A DNA stretch of 42,679 nucleotides from Acidobacteriota bacterium (GTDB lineage Bacteria; Acidobacteriota; Blastocatellia; Pyrinomonadales; Pyrinomonadaceae): the NCBI GenBank assembly GCA_019639215.1, contig JAHBSH010000012.1:1-42679 (forward strand), read 5' to 3'. Under the pieces are notes generated by a model. The model was not told where the DNA came from. It searched no databases and was given only the letters and a program-made list of their open reading frames with translations. The stretch's first letter is position 1. Every line of letters starts with the position of its first letter. Position numbers and translations under genes: made by a program. Shown here one piece after another: positions 34,443 through 42,679 of the stretch.

Positions 34443-35249
34443 ATGGTGAATTACTACGACATTCTCAAGACTTCTCCAAGAGCATCTAACGCCGAGATAA
34501 AATCGGCGTATCGGCGTTTGGCGCGTAAGCTTCACCCCGACAAGAATAACGGCTCCGAAGAAACAGCAAGGGCATTTGCCGCCATTGCCGAGGCGTACGA
34601 GATCCTTGGTAATCCCACAGAACGTTCACGCTACGACAGTCAGTTACTGCAGGCTAAATATGAAGCTTCGTCAAATGGCGACTCTGTCTTTACTTCAGCC
34701 AATTCTCACGCCCGCCGCTGGAGGCAGATGGTCTATGAACATCGTTATAATGAGATCATCAACCGGATGGTGGCCGAAGAACGACGCGAGGCGATGGAAC
34801 TTCAAAAACTTATTTTTCCTATCGTCGCTCTTTTTGTGTCTATCTTTGTCACCGCAATGGCAAAACCGGCTGTGTTCGAACGATCCGCTGTTATAGGAAA
34901 GATAATTCTCGTTTCCCTTTTTATCGCCGGAATGATACATATTTACGGCCGGATAAGGGACGGTTTACAGCGTTTCACATACAATGAGGACGATCTTCAC
35001 GATTCCATATTTGATGAACCCGAACCGGCTGCTAAACCATATTCCCGCCTTGCGGTGGGTGGAATAATTGCTGTGGGATCCGTCGCAAGTCTCGCTCTCG
35101 GCATCCTTGTTGGTTATCAGGTAGATCTTTCATCACATATACCAACAATGTTCGCGCCGACGCTTCAGCTGGAATTTCTTCTTTTCCCGCCGATATTTGT
35201 TCTCGTGGTTGACCTTATCCATTCAATGGTTCTGCGAGTGGACGTGTGA
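34443..35249 (+). CDS. Membrane J-domain protein
   Basis: A 268-residue protein with an N-terminal J domain (residues 3-66: YYDILKTSPRASNAEIKSAYRRLARKLHPDK, interrupted here, with HPD at 31-33), which stimulates an Hsp70 (DnaK). There is no Gly/Phe region, zinc finger or DnaJ C-terminal domain. Instead about four membrane segments follow at about 120-140, 148-170, 203-227 and 240-263, with an acidic linker (DEPEPAAKPY) between the second and third. It should recruit DnaK to the cytoplasmic membrane. The start at ATG 34443 has no strong Shine-Dalgarno sequence. It is flanked by the exbD-like gene and rpsT without obvious operon linkage. The specific client is unknown. Confidence 0.88.
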   Translation: MVNYYDILKTSPRASNAEIKSAYRRLARKLHPDKNNGSEETARAFAAIAEAYEILGNPTERSRYDSQLLQAKYEASSNGDSVFTSANSHARRWRQMVYEHRYNEIINRMVAEERREAMELQKLIFPIVALFVSIFVTAMAKPAVFERSAVIGKIILVSLFIAGMIHIYGRIRDGLQRFTYNEDDLHDSIFDEPEPAAKPYSRLAVGGIIAVGSVASLALGILVGYQVDLSSHIPTMFAPTLQLEFLLFPPIFVLVVDLIHSMVLRVDV

Positions 35250-35255
35250 CCTTGC

Positions 35256-35284
35256 TTGACTTACCGCGTTGTACCATATACACT
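35256..35284 (+). promoter_or_regulatory. Sigma-70 promoter of rpsT
   Basis: TTGACT at 35256-35261 (5 of 6), an ideal 17-base spacer and TACACT at 35279-35284 (4 of 6). The predicted start near 35291 gives a leader of about 47 bases. Confidence 0.55.
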
Positions 35285-35337
35285 TTTTGTTTTCCTTCGG
35301 GATATTGTGACCAGTTAATGAAACAAAGAATAAAGTA

Positions 35338-35601
35338 ATGGCAAATCATAAATCAGCTGAAAAAAGAAATCGTCAGAACGAAAAGCGAAACGCGATAAAC
35401 AGAAGCAACCGCAGCAAACTGCGTACTCAGATCAAAAAACTGAGGGCAGCAACCGGCTCCGGTGATGCTGCACTGGGCAATGAGTTGCTCGGCCCGACCG
35501 TTTCCCTGATAGACAAGGCCGTCAACAAAGGCCTGATACACAAGAACACCGCCGCAAGGTATAAATCACGCCTGACCAGACGCGTCGCAGACGTTGCCTA
35601 A
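35338..35601 (+). CDS. rpsT: Small ribosomal subunit protein S20
   Basis: The 87-residue, very basic helical protein binds 16S rRNA early in 30S assembly. It begins MANHKSAEKRNRQNEKR, and contains LIDKAVNKGLIHKNTAARYKSRL, split over the last helix, as S20 proteins do. The length is typical. It is transcribed alone, from the promoter at 35256-35284 to the terminator at 35635-35671. The ribosome binding site is weak (AAAG), which is common for rpsT. Confidence 0.97.
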   Translation: MANHKSAEKRNRQNEKRNAINRSNRSKLRTQIKKLRAATGSGDAALGNELLGPTVSLIDKAVNKGLIHKNTAARYKSRLTRRVADVA

Positions 35602-35634
35602 TATAAGGCTTTCACAATATCCTTTTTATCGGAA

Positions 35635-35671
35635 GAAGCAGCCACGAAATTGGCTGCTTCTTTTGTTTTTC
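35635..35671 (+). terminator. Intrinsic terminator of rpsT
   Basis: A perfect 10-bp stem (GAAGCAGCCA at 35635-35644 with 35651-35660) and a 6-base loop are followed by the T-rich tract TTTTGTTTTT. Confidence 0.9.
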
Positions 35672-35742
35672 TTGAGAGTGTATCGACATCTTACCGAAAA
35701 TTCCATTTTGTTTGATATGCTAAAGCCGCCGGACGACTCTAA

Positions 35743-38055
35743 ATGAATCTGGAACTTTCAACTCCGATCATTGACCTGCACAAATACAACGGTGTGCATG
35801 TTTCTGCATGGATGTCCAAAAAACTCGCGTCAGCGGTCGCCGGATCTGCTGGCAAAGCCGATGCTACCGACGCGACCGTTGAAGATCTTCTCAACTATTT
35901 CCCTTCCAGATACGAGGATCGCTCAAACCTGATACAGATCGATCAGCTTTATGACGGACTCGAGGCTTCGGTCGAACTGTACGTCAGGGTTGCCGGTGCC
36001 TTTCGCGTCGGTAAAAGTCGCGGGCCAAAACAACCGCCGCTTTACATATTTGAGATCACCGGCGGCGATAAGGAACGTGTTCGCAAACCGGTCGTAGTGA
36101 TGTGGTTCCTTTCAGGAAAGACGGCACCGCACGCGATAGAATATTACACAGAACGTTTTACGCGTGGTACTCGGCTGATAGCTCACGGCAAATGGGAATG
36201 GGACGTTCGCCGTAATACATACGTGCTTAAGGTCACAAAACCGGAAGAACTTGAAATACTCCCCGATGACGTTAATGATCTGCTTGGATCAGCTGAAACC
36301 GTAGACTCTGAGACATTAGACTCTTCTAAAGCGGCAAAGGGTGAAGAGTCTGATCTCTTTGAAGACACTGCACGGCCAGAATTTGAAACCGTTCACACCG
36401 CCCGGCATATACCGGTCTATCGTAAACTTGGCAGTTTTAGAACAAAGAGGCTTAGAGAGATCATTTACTCAGTTCTAGGTCTGCTTGGGAATAAAGCCAT
36501 TGAGGATCATTTGCCTGCGTCTATCTCAAAAAGAAACGGACTGATCAGCCGCAATGATGCGATAAAAGCTATTCACTTCCCGCCTGAAACGGCATCTATT
36601 TCTGATTATGAGCGTTTCCGAAGCGATGCTCAGAAGAGACTTATCTTTGATGAATTCTTTTGGCTTTCGTTCGCCCTGCAGGTCATTAGAGGAGAGCGAG
36701 AGAAAGATGAGAAAGGTTCTGTCATTGAAATACCAGCATCCACAAAGAACAGGATCGCCAATATCCTTCCTTTCAAGCTAACCGAGGCTCAAAGACGTGT
36801 CGTCAAACAGATCTTTGCCGACATGGCCTCTGATGCTCCTATGAATCGGCTGATACAGGGTGATGTCGGCAGCGGAAAAACCGTGGTTGCGTTTATCGCA
36901 ATGTTTGTTGCCGCAGAAAATGGATACCAGGCAGCAATGATGGCGCCGACCGAGATATTGGCAGAACAGCACGCACGTAACGCTGAAAAATTCTTTGAAG
37001 GAACAGGCTACAAAGTTGCACTGTTGACAGGTTCAATGCGTGCAGCAGAAAAGCGAAAGGCTCTTCAGGCGGTAGTGAGCGGCGACGCACAGATCGTCAT
37101 AGGCACACACTCCATCATTCAGGAGGCGGTGGAATTTGATATGCTCGGGCTCGCGGTCGTTGATGAACAGCATCGCTTTGGTGTGTTGCAAAGAGCCGCT
37201 TTGAAACAGCTTGGCAAAAACCCTGACATTATCGTAATGAGCGCAACGCCGATACCGCGTTCGCTGGCGATGACCGTTTACGGTGATCTGGATGTTTCCG
37301 TTATCGACGAACTGCCGCCGGGTCGCACGCCTATCAAGACCGTCGTTGTTGGCGAAGATAAGCGCAAAGGCGTCTATAAAGGTCTGGAACGGGAAATGGA
37401 GCTTGGCCGGCAGATCTATGTCGTCTATCCGCTGATAGAGGAATCAGAAAAACTTGACCTCAAGGCTGCGACGGCGATGTATGACGAACTTCGGACACAC
37501 ATCTTCCCAAAACGCCGCATCGGCCTGCTCCACGGCAAAATGAAACCGGCCGAAAAGGATCAGATAATGAGCGAATTCGTTTCCGGTGAGCTCGACATAC
37601 TGGTTTCGACCACGGTCATCGAGGTCGGCGTTGACGTGCCGAATGCTTCGGTCATGGTCATCGAACACGCAGAACGTTTTGGCTTGTCTCAGCTCCACCA
37701 GCTTCGCGGACGCGTCGGTCGCGGTTCAGAACAAAGCTATTGTGTCCTGCTGACCGGTGATAAAAAGACCGCGACGGCAAAGGAACGGCTTGGCATAATG
37801 GAGGAAACAAATGACGGTTTTCGCATTGCGGAAAAAGACCTCGAACTTCGCGGTGAAGGAGAGATACTCGGCACGCGGCAATCGGGAGTGCATATCTTCA
37901 AGATCGCCAACATCATCCGCGATGTTGAGATCCTGCAAAAGGCCGCCGACGAAGCGAAACTCCTCCTGTACGGCAAAACAAGAAACAAAGAAACAAAGAA
38001 TTTGATCGAACGTGTCCGCTCCGATGCAAGATATAGGCTGGCTGGGATAGGATAG
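35743..38055 (+). CDS. recG: ATP-dependent DNA helicase RecG
   Basis: RecG remodels stalled replication forks and branch-migrates Holliday junctions. The 770-residue protein has the N-terminal wedge/OB region (residues about 50-190: LLNYFPSRYEDRSN, then strands) and superfamily-2 helicase motifs. Motif I is GDVGSGKT at 373-380, motif II is DEQH at 474-477, motif III is SATPIP, and motifs V/VI are STTVIEVGVDVPNA and HQLRGRVGRG. The C-terminal TRG region (LRGEGEILGTRQSG) is intact. An insertion of about 30 acidic residues (near 175-205, ETVDSETLDSSKAAKGEESD) sits between wedge and helicase parts. It overlaps no gene, and rsmD follows after four bases. It is fully typical otherwise. Confidence 0.97.
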   Translation: MNLELSTPIIDLHKYNGVHVSAWMSKKLASAVAGSAGKADATDATVEDLLNYFPSRYEDRSNLIQIDQLYDGLEASVELYVRVAGAFRVGKSRGPKQPPLYIFEITGGDKERVRKPVVVMWFLSGKTAPHAIEYYTERFTRGTRLIAHGKWEWDVRRNTYVLKVTKPEELEILPDDVNDLLGSAETVDSETLDSSKAAKGEESDLFEDTARPEFETVHTARHIPVYRKLGSFRTKRLREIIYSVLGLLGNKAIEDHLPASISKRNGLISRNDAIKAIHFPPETASISDYERFRSDAQKRLIFDEFFWLSFALQVIRGEREKDEKGSVIEIPASTKNRIANILPFKLTEAQRRVVKQIFADMASDAPMNRLIQGDVGSGKTVVAFIAMFVAAENGYQAAMMAPTEILAEQHARNAEKFFEGTGYKVALLTGSMRAAEKRKALQAVVSGDAQIVIGTHSIIQEAVEFDMLGLAVVDEQHRFGVLQRAALKQLGKNPDIIVMSATPIPRSLAMTVYGDLDVSVIDELPPGRTPIKTVVVGEDKRKGVYKGLEREMELGRQIYVVYPLIEESEKLDLKAATAMYDELRTHIFPKRRIGLLHGKMKPAEKDQIMSEFVSGELDILVSTTVIEVGVDVPNASVMVIEHAERFGLSQLHQLRGRVGRGSEQSYCVLLTGDKKTATAKERLGIMEETNDGFRIAEKDLELRGEGEILGTRQSGVHIFKIANIIRDVEILQKAADEAKLLLYGKTRNKETKNLIERVRSDARYRLAGIG

Positions 38056-38059
38056 AAAT

Positions 38060-38614
38060 ATGCGTGTGATCGCCGGTATTTACGGAGGCCGTGTTTTAAA
38101 AAGCCCGGCTGACAACAAGACCAGACCAACTTCAGACCGTCTGCGTGAGACGTTGTTCAATATTCTTGCTCCGCGAATTAATGATGAAACAAGATTCCTC
38201 GACCTTTGCGCCGGGACCGGAGCAATGGGCATTGAGGCTCTTTCACGCGGAGCGGCTCATGCGACCTTTGTTGACCGTTCACGGCGTTCGTGTGCGCTTA
38301 TCGAGCAAAATTTGGACAACCTCGGCATCCCCGAAGAACAGACCGAAGTGCTTGATCTTTCTGCCGAGACCTTCTGCGGCCGCGAACATTCGTTAGGATG
38401 GAACATTGCCTTTTACGACCCGCCATATTCAGCCGACTATGCATTAGTCCTCTATGAATTCGGCAAGCCGGGCGGTCCTCTTTTGTTAGAAGACGGCATT
38501 CTTTTGGCAGAGCATCATGCCAAAAATCCGCTTCCTGACAGCTACGGAGAATTGCGGCGATGGCGTATCTTGAAACAAGGCGAAACGCGTGTAAGTTTTT
38601 ATGAAAGAGGTTAG
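38060..38614 (+). CDS. rsmD: 16S rRNA (guanine966-N2)-methyltransferase RsmD
   Basis: RsmD methylates G966 of 16S rRNA in the 30S subunit using S-adenosylmethionine. The 184-residue protein begins MRVIAGIYGGRVLKSP, then RPTSDRLRETLFNIL. The SAM-binding motif DLCAGTGAMGIEALSRGA is near 49-66, and the catalytic DPPY is at 120-123, as required for N2-guanine methylation. The length matches the family. It starts four bases after recG stops, so the two are co-translated; the pair recG-rsmD is common in bacteria. The EamA gene follows after ten bases. Confidence 0.95.
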   Translation: MRVIAGIYGGRVLKSPADNKTRPTSDRLRETLFNILAPRINDETRFLDLCAGTGAMGIEALSRGAAHATFVDRSRRSCALIEQNLDNLGIPEEQTEVLDLSAETFCGREHSLGWNIAFYDPPYSADYALVLYEFGKPGGPLLLEDGILLAEHHAKNPLPDSYGELRRWRILKQGETRVSFYERG

Positions 38615-38624
38615 GTAAAAAACA

Positions 38625-39551
38625 ATGACGGTCATTATCTGGGTCATTTTATGCCTGATCTGGGGCACCACTTGGGTTTTTATCAAATTTGGGCTGGACG
38701 ATCTGCCGCCGATAACGTTCGCCGTTGCGAGATTTATTCTTTCCGCAGCCATTCTTCTCCCCATCATCCTTATTCGTAAACTGCCGATGCCAAAGGGACG
38801 GTCTCAATGGCGGTTGCTGATATTGACCGGACTCCTTCAATTCTCGATAAATTACAGCACCGTTTTTTGGAGCGAGCAGTATATCTCTTCGGGACTGGCG
38901 GCGGTGCTGCAGGCGACAATCACGGTTTTCGGCCTCGTTCTGGCGTGGATATTCCTGCCTGCCGAGCGCATTACGACACTAAAAGTGATCGCGGTGTTGC
39001 TGGGTATCGTCGGCGTGGCTGTGATATTTGCCGATCAGCTTCGCGTTGAAAGCGTAATGGCATTTGCCGGATCGGTAGCGATAGTTATCGGAGCATTTGC
39101 GGCAGCCCAAGCGTCGATCCTTGTAAAGGCAAAGGCTACCGGAATGGATCCAGCGTCTATCGTTCTGTGGCAGATGCTTTGCGGACTTCCCGTTCTGATA
39201 ATTTATTCACTCGTGGTCGAAGGTTCGCCATTCGCACATAATTGGAGTTTGCGAGCCATAGGCTCAGTCGCCTATTTGGCCATAGTCGGGACTGTCGCGG
39301 CTTTCTGGCTTTATTACTGGCTGCTTGCTCGAATAGAATCGACCAAAGCGATGATGATATCGCTCGTTACGCCGCTAATAGCTGTTATCATAGGCAACCT
39401 GACGCTTGGCGAAACACTTCCGCCTCAAACATTAGTGGGCGGTGTGCTTATTCTGGCAAGCGTCGGTCTGATCGTTTTCCGAAAACGAGGGAGATTAGCC
39501 ACAGGGTACACAAAGGAAGGCGAGGGAAATGATATTGCTAAACTCAAATGA
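38625..39551 (+). CDS. EamA/DMT-family transporter
   Basis: A 308-residue inner-membrane protein with ten hydrophobic helices in two EamA repeats. Repeat one starts WVILCLIWGTTWVFIKFGL with PPITFAVARFILSA; repeat two runs from about residue 150, with STKAMMISLVTPLIAVIIGNLTLGE near the end. DMT transporters export small metabolites, amino acids or nucleosides; the substrate is not readable. AGGT precedes ATG 38625. It is the third gene of a recG-rsmD-eamA run. The last about 20 residues (after FRKRGRL) are polar and encoded by the left arm of a REP-like inverted repeat (39495-39617), so the native C-terminus may have been replaced. Confidence 0.92.
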   Translation: MTVIIWVILCLIWGTTWVFIKFGLDDLPPITFAVARFILSAAILLPIILIRKLPMPKGRSQWRLLILTGLLQFSINYSTVFWSEQYISSGLAAVLQATITVFGLVLAWIFLPAERITTLKVIAVLLGIVGVAVIFADQLRVESVMAFAGSVAIVIGAFAAAQASILVKAKATGMDPASIVLWQMLCGLPVLIIYSLVVEGSPFAHNWSLRAIGSVAYLAIVGTVAAFWLYYWLLARIESTKAMMISLVTPLIAVIIGNLTLGETLPPQTLVGGVLILASVGLIVFRKRGRLATGYTKEGEGNDIAKLK

Positions 39552-39617
39552 TGCAAAACACTATTTCTAACTATCCTCTATATCCTGTTTTAATTTCTCT
39601 GTCTCCTCTGTGGCTGA
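39495..39617. repeat. REP-like imperfect inverted repeat overlapping the EamA 3' end
   Basis: The left arm, with AGCCACAG at 39497-39504 and ACACAAAGG after it, is matched by an inverted right arm ending CTCCTCTGTGGCT (39603-39615). About 16 of 20 bases pair between the arms. The sequence style (AGCCACAGAGGACACAGAG and its complement) resembles an intergenic repeat that I recall from many environmental bacteria. The right arm ends 26 bases before the aroC start. Confidence 0.6.
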
Positions 39618-39642
39618 ATATTTCTGTGGCAAAATACTAGCG

Positions 39643-40809
39643 ATGCATTTTAAATTCACAACCTCGGGCGAATCTCACGGCCCCGCATTGGTCACAATAA
39701 TAGAAGGCGTTCCGGCAGGCTTGCCCATTGAACAGGCAGCTATCGACCATGAATTGTGGCGACGCCAGCAGGGTTACGGACGTGGCGGCCGTATGAAAAT
39801 AGAGACGGACACGGCAAAGATCCTCTCGGGCGTAAGACACGGCAAGGCACTCGGTTCTCCGATAACATTGATGATAGAGAACCGGGATTTCGTACATTGG
39901 ACCGAAATAATGTCCTCAACAGAGATCGCCGAACAGCCAAAAAATCCGCGTATCGTAACTCGGCCACGTCCTGGACACGCAGACCTTGCGGGCGGGCAAA
40001 AATATCAGGCTCGTGACCTGCGGAACATTCTGGAACGTGCATCAGCGCGTGAAACCGCAGCACGTGTTGCCGCCGGAGCGGTTGCAAAACAGCTTCTCGC
40101 TCATTTTGGGATAGAGGTGAAAAGCCATGTCGCAAAGCTCGGTGCCGTGCCGGAAACACCGATATATGCATCGTGGGAAAAGATCGCTTCCATATCGCAG
40201 GACTCGCAGCTTGCCTGTGCTGATAAAGACGCGGAAGCCGGAATGATCGCCCACATCGACGAAGCAAAGGCGAACGGTGATACGCTCGGCGGCATTTTTG
40301 AGGTCGTGGCAAAAGGGCTTCCGGTCGGTTTGGGCTCGCATACGTCATGGGAAGAAAAGCTTGATGGCCGCATAGCCCGTGCTGTTATGTCCATCCACGC
40401 TGTAAAGGCGGTGGAGATCGGCACCGGCGTCGCAAATGCCTCAAGACCCGGCTCTGAAGTTCATGATGAGATCGGCTACGACGGTTCAAATTTCACTCGG
40501 GCGACGAACCGTGCGGGCGGCCTTGAAGGCGGTATAACCAACGGCGAGGAACTTCGCGTAAGAGGATATCTAAAGCCGATCGCGACGCTAAAAAAACCTC
40601 TTAACTCGGTAGATATAAACACTAAGGAAAACAGCCCTGCCGCCTTTGAACGCTCTGACGTTACGGCAGTTCCTGCCGCCGGCGTCATCGGCGAAGCAAT
40701 GCTCGCCATCGTCCTCGCCAACGCCATGCGGGAAAAATTCGGCGGCGACTCAATAGAAGAAATGAAGCGTAATTTCGACGCTTATACCAGATCGTTGCAA
40801 GATTACTGA
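39643..40809 (+). CDS. aroC: Chorismate synthase
   Basis: AroC performs the last step of the shikimate pathway, EPSP to chorismate, with reduced FMN. The 388-residue protein shows the signatures [13 protein letters not shown] at the start, [13 protein letters not shown] near 40-52, [15 protein letters not shown] near 105-120, [18 protein letters not shown] near 130-147, and the C-terminal [19 protein letters not shown] 39643 is chosen because the protein then begins [13 protein letters not shown] as the family does; an in-frame GTG at 39610 would extend into the right arm of the REP-like repeat. There is no good ribosome binding site. Its product feeds pabB among others. It is probably transcribed separately from the EamA gene. 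Confidence 0.97.
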   Translation: MHFKFTTSGESHGPALVTIIEGVPAGLPIEQAAIDHELWRRQQGYGRGGRMKIETDTAKILSGVRHGKALGSPITLMIENRDFVHWTEIMSSTEIAEQPKNPRIVTRPRPGHADLAGGQKYQARDLRNILERASARETAARVAAGAVAKQLLAHFGIEVKSHVAKLGAVPETPIYASWEKIASISQDSQLACADKDAEAGMIAHIDEAKANGDTLGGIFEVVAKGLPVGLGSHTSWEEKLDGRIARAVMSIHAVKAVEIGTGVANASRPGSEVHDEIGYDGSNFTRATNRAGGLEGGITNGEELRVRGYLKPIATLKKPLNSVDINTKENSPAAFERSDVTAVPAAGVIGEAMLAIVLANAMREKFGGDSIEEMKRNFDAYTRSLQDY

Positions 40810-40850
40810 CCAAAAAATCGTCGCAATAACCCTAAACGGGAAACATTGAA

Positions 40851-41249
40851 ATGCAACATCTAGTCTTGATAATAATTGTATTTATGGCGATGTCTATCTC
40901 TTTGGAGGCTCAAAATCCAACGAAATCTCCTGTGCTATTGACATCAGTTTGTTTCTTAAACCTTGCGGATCATACGAAACAGGGAAATATTACATTTACG
41001 GATAGTTACTCATTCAAGATCGGTGACAACGATCAACCCACTGAGGTAAAAGCATTTCGTGCGAAATTCACAGATCTGAATGATGTAGCCTCTTCCTTAA
41101 GCGACTGGCGAATCACGGGCTTTCCGGCTCAGACAAAGTTTCACGTAGAGTTTAGTTGGCGGCATTCCGTTGGTTGGAATAGCATGCGAATAAGCACCAG
41201 GGATTACGCTCAGGTGACACTTGTGGAATCGCGAGTAGAGAAACAATGA
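40851..41249 (+). CDS. Small secreted protein, unknown
   Basis: A 132-residue protein with a signal peptide (LVLIIIVFMAMSISLEAQ, cleavage near residue 21). The mature part of about 110 residues looks beta-rich (for example GNITFTDSYSFKIGDND and SWRHSVGWNSMRISTRDYAQVTLVE), with one Cys. I recognise no family. It starts 41 bases after aroC with no clear Shine-Dalgarno sequence. Composition is more AT-rich than in the neighbouring core genes. An AT-rich gap of 178 bases with no obvious signals separates it from the next secreted protein. Confidence 0.6.
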   Translation: MQHLVLIIIVFMAMSISLEAQNPTKSPVLLTSVCFLNLADHTKQGNITFTDSYSFKIGDNDQPTEVKAFRAKFTDLNDVASSLSDWRITGFPAQTKFHVEFSWRHSVGWNSMRISTRDYAQVTLVESRVEKQ

Positions 41250-41427
41250 TCCGGCTGAAGGAGTGTTTAAACCCACCTATGAGTTAGAATCAGTTTCTCA
41301 AACCTCACGGCGGAAATAACGAGAAATTTTGAAGGCTATCTTGCTTCCATAAAAACCTATTGAATTATATTCACAAAAATTAGAACATATTTACAGAATA
41401 TCCGGCCTTCGGAGATCTTTGTTTCTT

Positions 41428-42474
41428 ATGTTTTGTCTGCGGATCATTTCCTTAGTTATGATCATTGTCTTGAACGCAAACCCGGTTTCGGCGTTCGAGA
41501 CAGATCAGTATAATCTGCCTGACAAACCGCTGGCTGACATAGGCGATGAGATCACGGATTATGCTTACGCAAACATTGTCGATGCGGTTGTGACGTTGAA
41601 CGCAAAGATAGAGAAGATCGAAGGCTGTCTCTCAGGCAGAGACGGATGTGACACAAAAGACAAGGCCAAATTGCGGCAACAACTTGATCTTCTAAAGAGC
41701 GAAGATGCGATTGCTCTTGAGGTCTTTCGCACGATGGGGGCTGGAGGGCTTATGTTTACAAAGGCCTCATCCTATGTGGAAAAACATGATTTTTCAATAG
41801 CTCCCGCCCGTTATAAAACATCATATCCCGGCTCGGTCTATATGACCGTTCCGACAAATTATTTTACGATAAGCTCTACAATAAAGGCTTATGGTCACGA
41901 ATTCGGCACTGACAAGATCGCCCATTTCTTTCAGCAGGGCTACGATTATTACAAGATCTATCGCAAACAGATTCAGAAAGATCGGTCAGAAAAGGCTGCG
42001 ATTCAGAAAGCAGTAAAATGGGGCAAACTTACCGAAGCGACCTATTTTGGCAATCTTGTAAGCGGTGTTTATTCAAACGGAGACCTTGCTGCCAACTATG
42101 CAGGAATGAAGTTTTATATCGGGTTGACCCGGCAAACTGTCGTCGGAAATGAGGTAAGGCCGCCGATCACCACTCTTGATAATGACAGATGGAAGGTTGA
42201 TCCTTTGTTTGATAAATATGCCTCTCTGTTAAAGCCATATTTCAGCGATCATTTCAACGAAGCATTGAATCCGTCAGTCTATATTTTGGGCTTGCGTTCG
42301 ATCGTCAGGATTTCTGTAAAGAACAAGAGCTGCCACCAATGGCTTGAAAACTTTCCCGAAAGAAAGCAAACAGACTACGAAGCCATATTTTCCGAAATGA
42401 AACTATGGAACGGCGAGAAATACGGTTTTAAGAAAACCTCAAAACCGCTGACCATTTCAGCGCTTTGCTTCTAA
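41428..42474 (+). CDS. Secreted protein with DKIAHF and DLAANYAG motifs, unknown family
   Basis: A 348-residue protein with a signal peptide (about 1-23, ending NPVSAF). Two cysteines near residues 67-74 (GCLSGRDGCD) could form a small disulphide loop. The central part carries GTDKIAHFFQQGYDYY (about 155-170) and, 45 residues later, SNGDLAANYAGMKFY. A D-K-x2-H-F motif followed by D-L-x-A-x2-x-G is seen in YfiM/DUF2279-like and VanZ-like proteins, so the Asp and His may be functional, but overall similarity is not claimed. ATG 41428 is preferred over an in-frame TTG at 41419, because GGAG at 41411 leaves four bases to the latter. It converges on purD across a dispersed repeat. Confidence 0.65.
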   Translation: MFCLRIISLVMIIVLNANPVSAFETDQYNLPDKPLADIGDEITDYAYANIVDAVVTLNAKIEKIEGCLSGRDGCDTKDKAKLRQQLDLLKSEDAIALEVFRTMGAGGLMFTKASSYVEKHDFSIAPARYKTSYPGSVYMTVPTNYFTISSTIKAYGHEFGTDKIAHFFQQGYDYYKIYRKQIQKDRSEKAAIQKAVKWGKLTEATYFGNLVSGVYSNGDLAANYAGMKFYIGLTRQTVVGNEVRPPITTLDNDRWKVDPLFDKYASLLKPYFSDHFNEALNPSVYILGLRSIVRISVKNKSCHQWLENFPERKQTDYEAIFSEMKLWNGEKYGFKKTSKPLTISALCF

Positions 42475-42495
42475 CGTAAAATACCTACGCCAAAA

Positions 42496-42571
42496 GGTGG
42501 AAACACAAGCGGTAGCGAGTGTGTTAGATTGCGGAATAAAAGGCCCCCTCCCTACAGGTCGGGTTTCCGCC
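42496..42571 (+). repeat. Dispersed palindromic repeat, copy 2
   Basis: The second copy of the element at 24130-24224, in the opposite strand sense. The left arm is at 42496-42525 and the right arm at 42547-42571, with inverted ends GGTGGAAAC and GTTTCCGCC. The right end touches the purD stop codon (TAG, 42573-42571). It separates the converging genes and may also act as their terminator. Confidence 0.75.
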
Positions 42572-42679
42572 TATTTGCCAATATCCCGACGATACTGCAT
42601 TCCCGGCCATGATATTTTTCCGACGGCTTCGTATGCTTTTGCCAGAGCAATATCAAGGCTGTCCCCAACGGCGGTCACG
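42571..42679 (-). CDS. purD: Phosphoribosylamine-glycine ligase (PurD), C-terminal fragment
   Basis: The window ends inside this gene. The 35 readable residues ([19 protein letters not shown], then [12 protein letters not shown] and stop) match the C-terminal domain of PurD, including the very conserved GMQYRRDIG. PurD makes glycinamide ribonucleotide in purine synthesis. The protein stops about where many PurD proteins do. Only the 3' end is seen, so nothing can be said of its catalytic part. Confidence 0.85.
   Translation of the reverse strand, partial: VTAVGDSLDIALAKAYEAVGKISWPGMQYRRDIGK

Overview
The window reads as an ordinary chromosomal segment of a Gram-negative, meso-DAP-type bacterium. 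It most likely comes from Acidobacteriota, class Blastocatellia (Pyrinomonas-like). The reasons are an acidobacterial-type VWFA secreted protein, an ECF sigma of the acidobacterial/planctomycete 'Sigma70_ECF' kind next to a membrane Ser/Thr kinase, a second PknB-like kinase, an arabinose-5-phosphate isomerase (LPS) gene, and moderate GC. The taxonomic call is inference from gene content. No phage, IS element, CRISPR array or plasmid gene was seen.

Layout. 1-573: 3'-truncated kdsD (minus). 715-1242: small HExxH protein. 1333-7704: very large secreted alpha-2-macroglobulin (minus), divergent from pspA and a membrane coiled-coil gene (8038-9722), which looks like an envelope-integrity block. 10034-12781: ECF sigma plus receptor-like kinase. 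12950-14002: ATP-grasp protein with a histone-H1-like tail. 14082-16478: two minus-strand membrane TPR proteins. 16645-18483: an RpoE-type ECF sigma behind an ECF-type autoregulatory promoter, then its zinc-finger anti-sigma, with a 234-base inverted-repeat-bounded element between them. 18569-22692 (minus): zinc-ribbon membrane protein, PknB-like kinase and secreted TPR protein. 22865-23854: acidobacterial VWA protein. 23938-28491 (minus): tRNA-Arg, clpX, clpP, tig (the conserved protein quality-control cluster), a secreted basic protein and tRNA-Leu. 28583-35601: small membrane protein, murE, PilZ protein, APC permease, pabB, exbD-like gene, membrane J-protein, rpsT. 35743-40809: recG, rsmD, EamA transporter, aroC. 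40851-42474: two unrecognised secreted proteins. 42571-42679: 3' end of purD (minus).

Themes. Many genes handle the envelope or signalling: A2M, PspA, two kinases, two ECF sigmas, an anti-sigma, three TPR proteins, ExbD and PilZ. Housekeeping genes are interleaved singly rather than in large operons. murE is away from a mur cluster, pabB is away from pabA, and exbD is away from exbB.

The observations most worth a second look are: the ECF-type promoter that lies inside the apparent 5' end of its own sigma gene and moves the start to 16746; the bounded, probably structured region between sigma and anti-sigma; a two-copy dispersed palindromic repeat beside clpX and purD; a REP-like inverted repeat that supplies the C-terminus of the EamA transporter; the small HExxH protein; and the pspA/coiled-coil pair opposite a 2123-residue thioester A2M. 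No complete, clearly novel multi-gene system can be claimed from the sequence alone.
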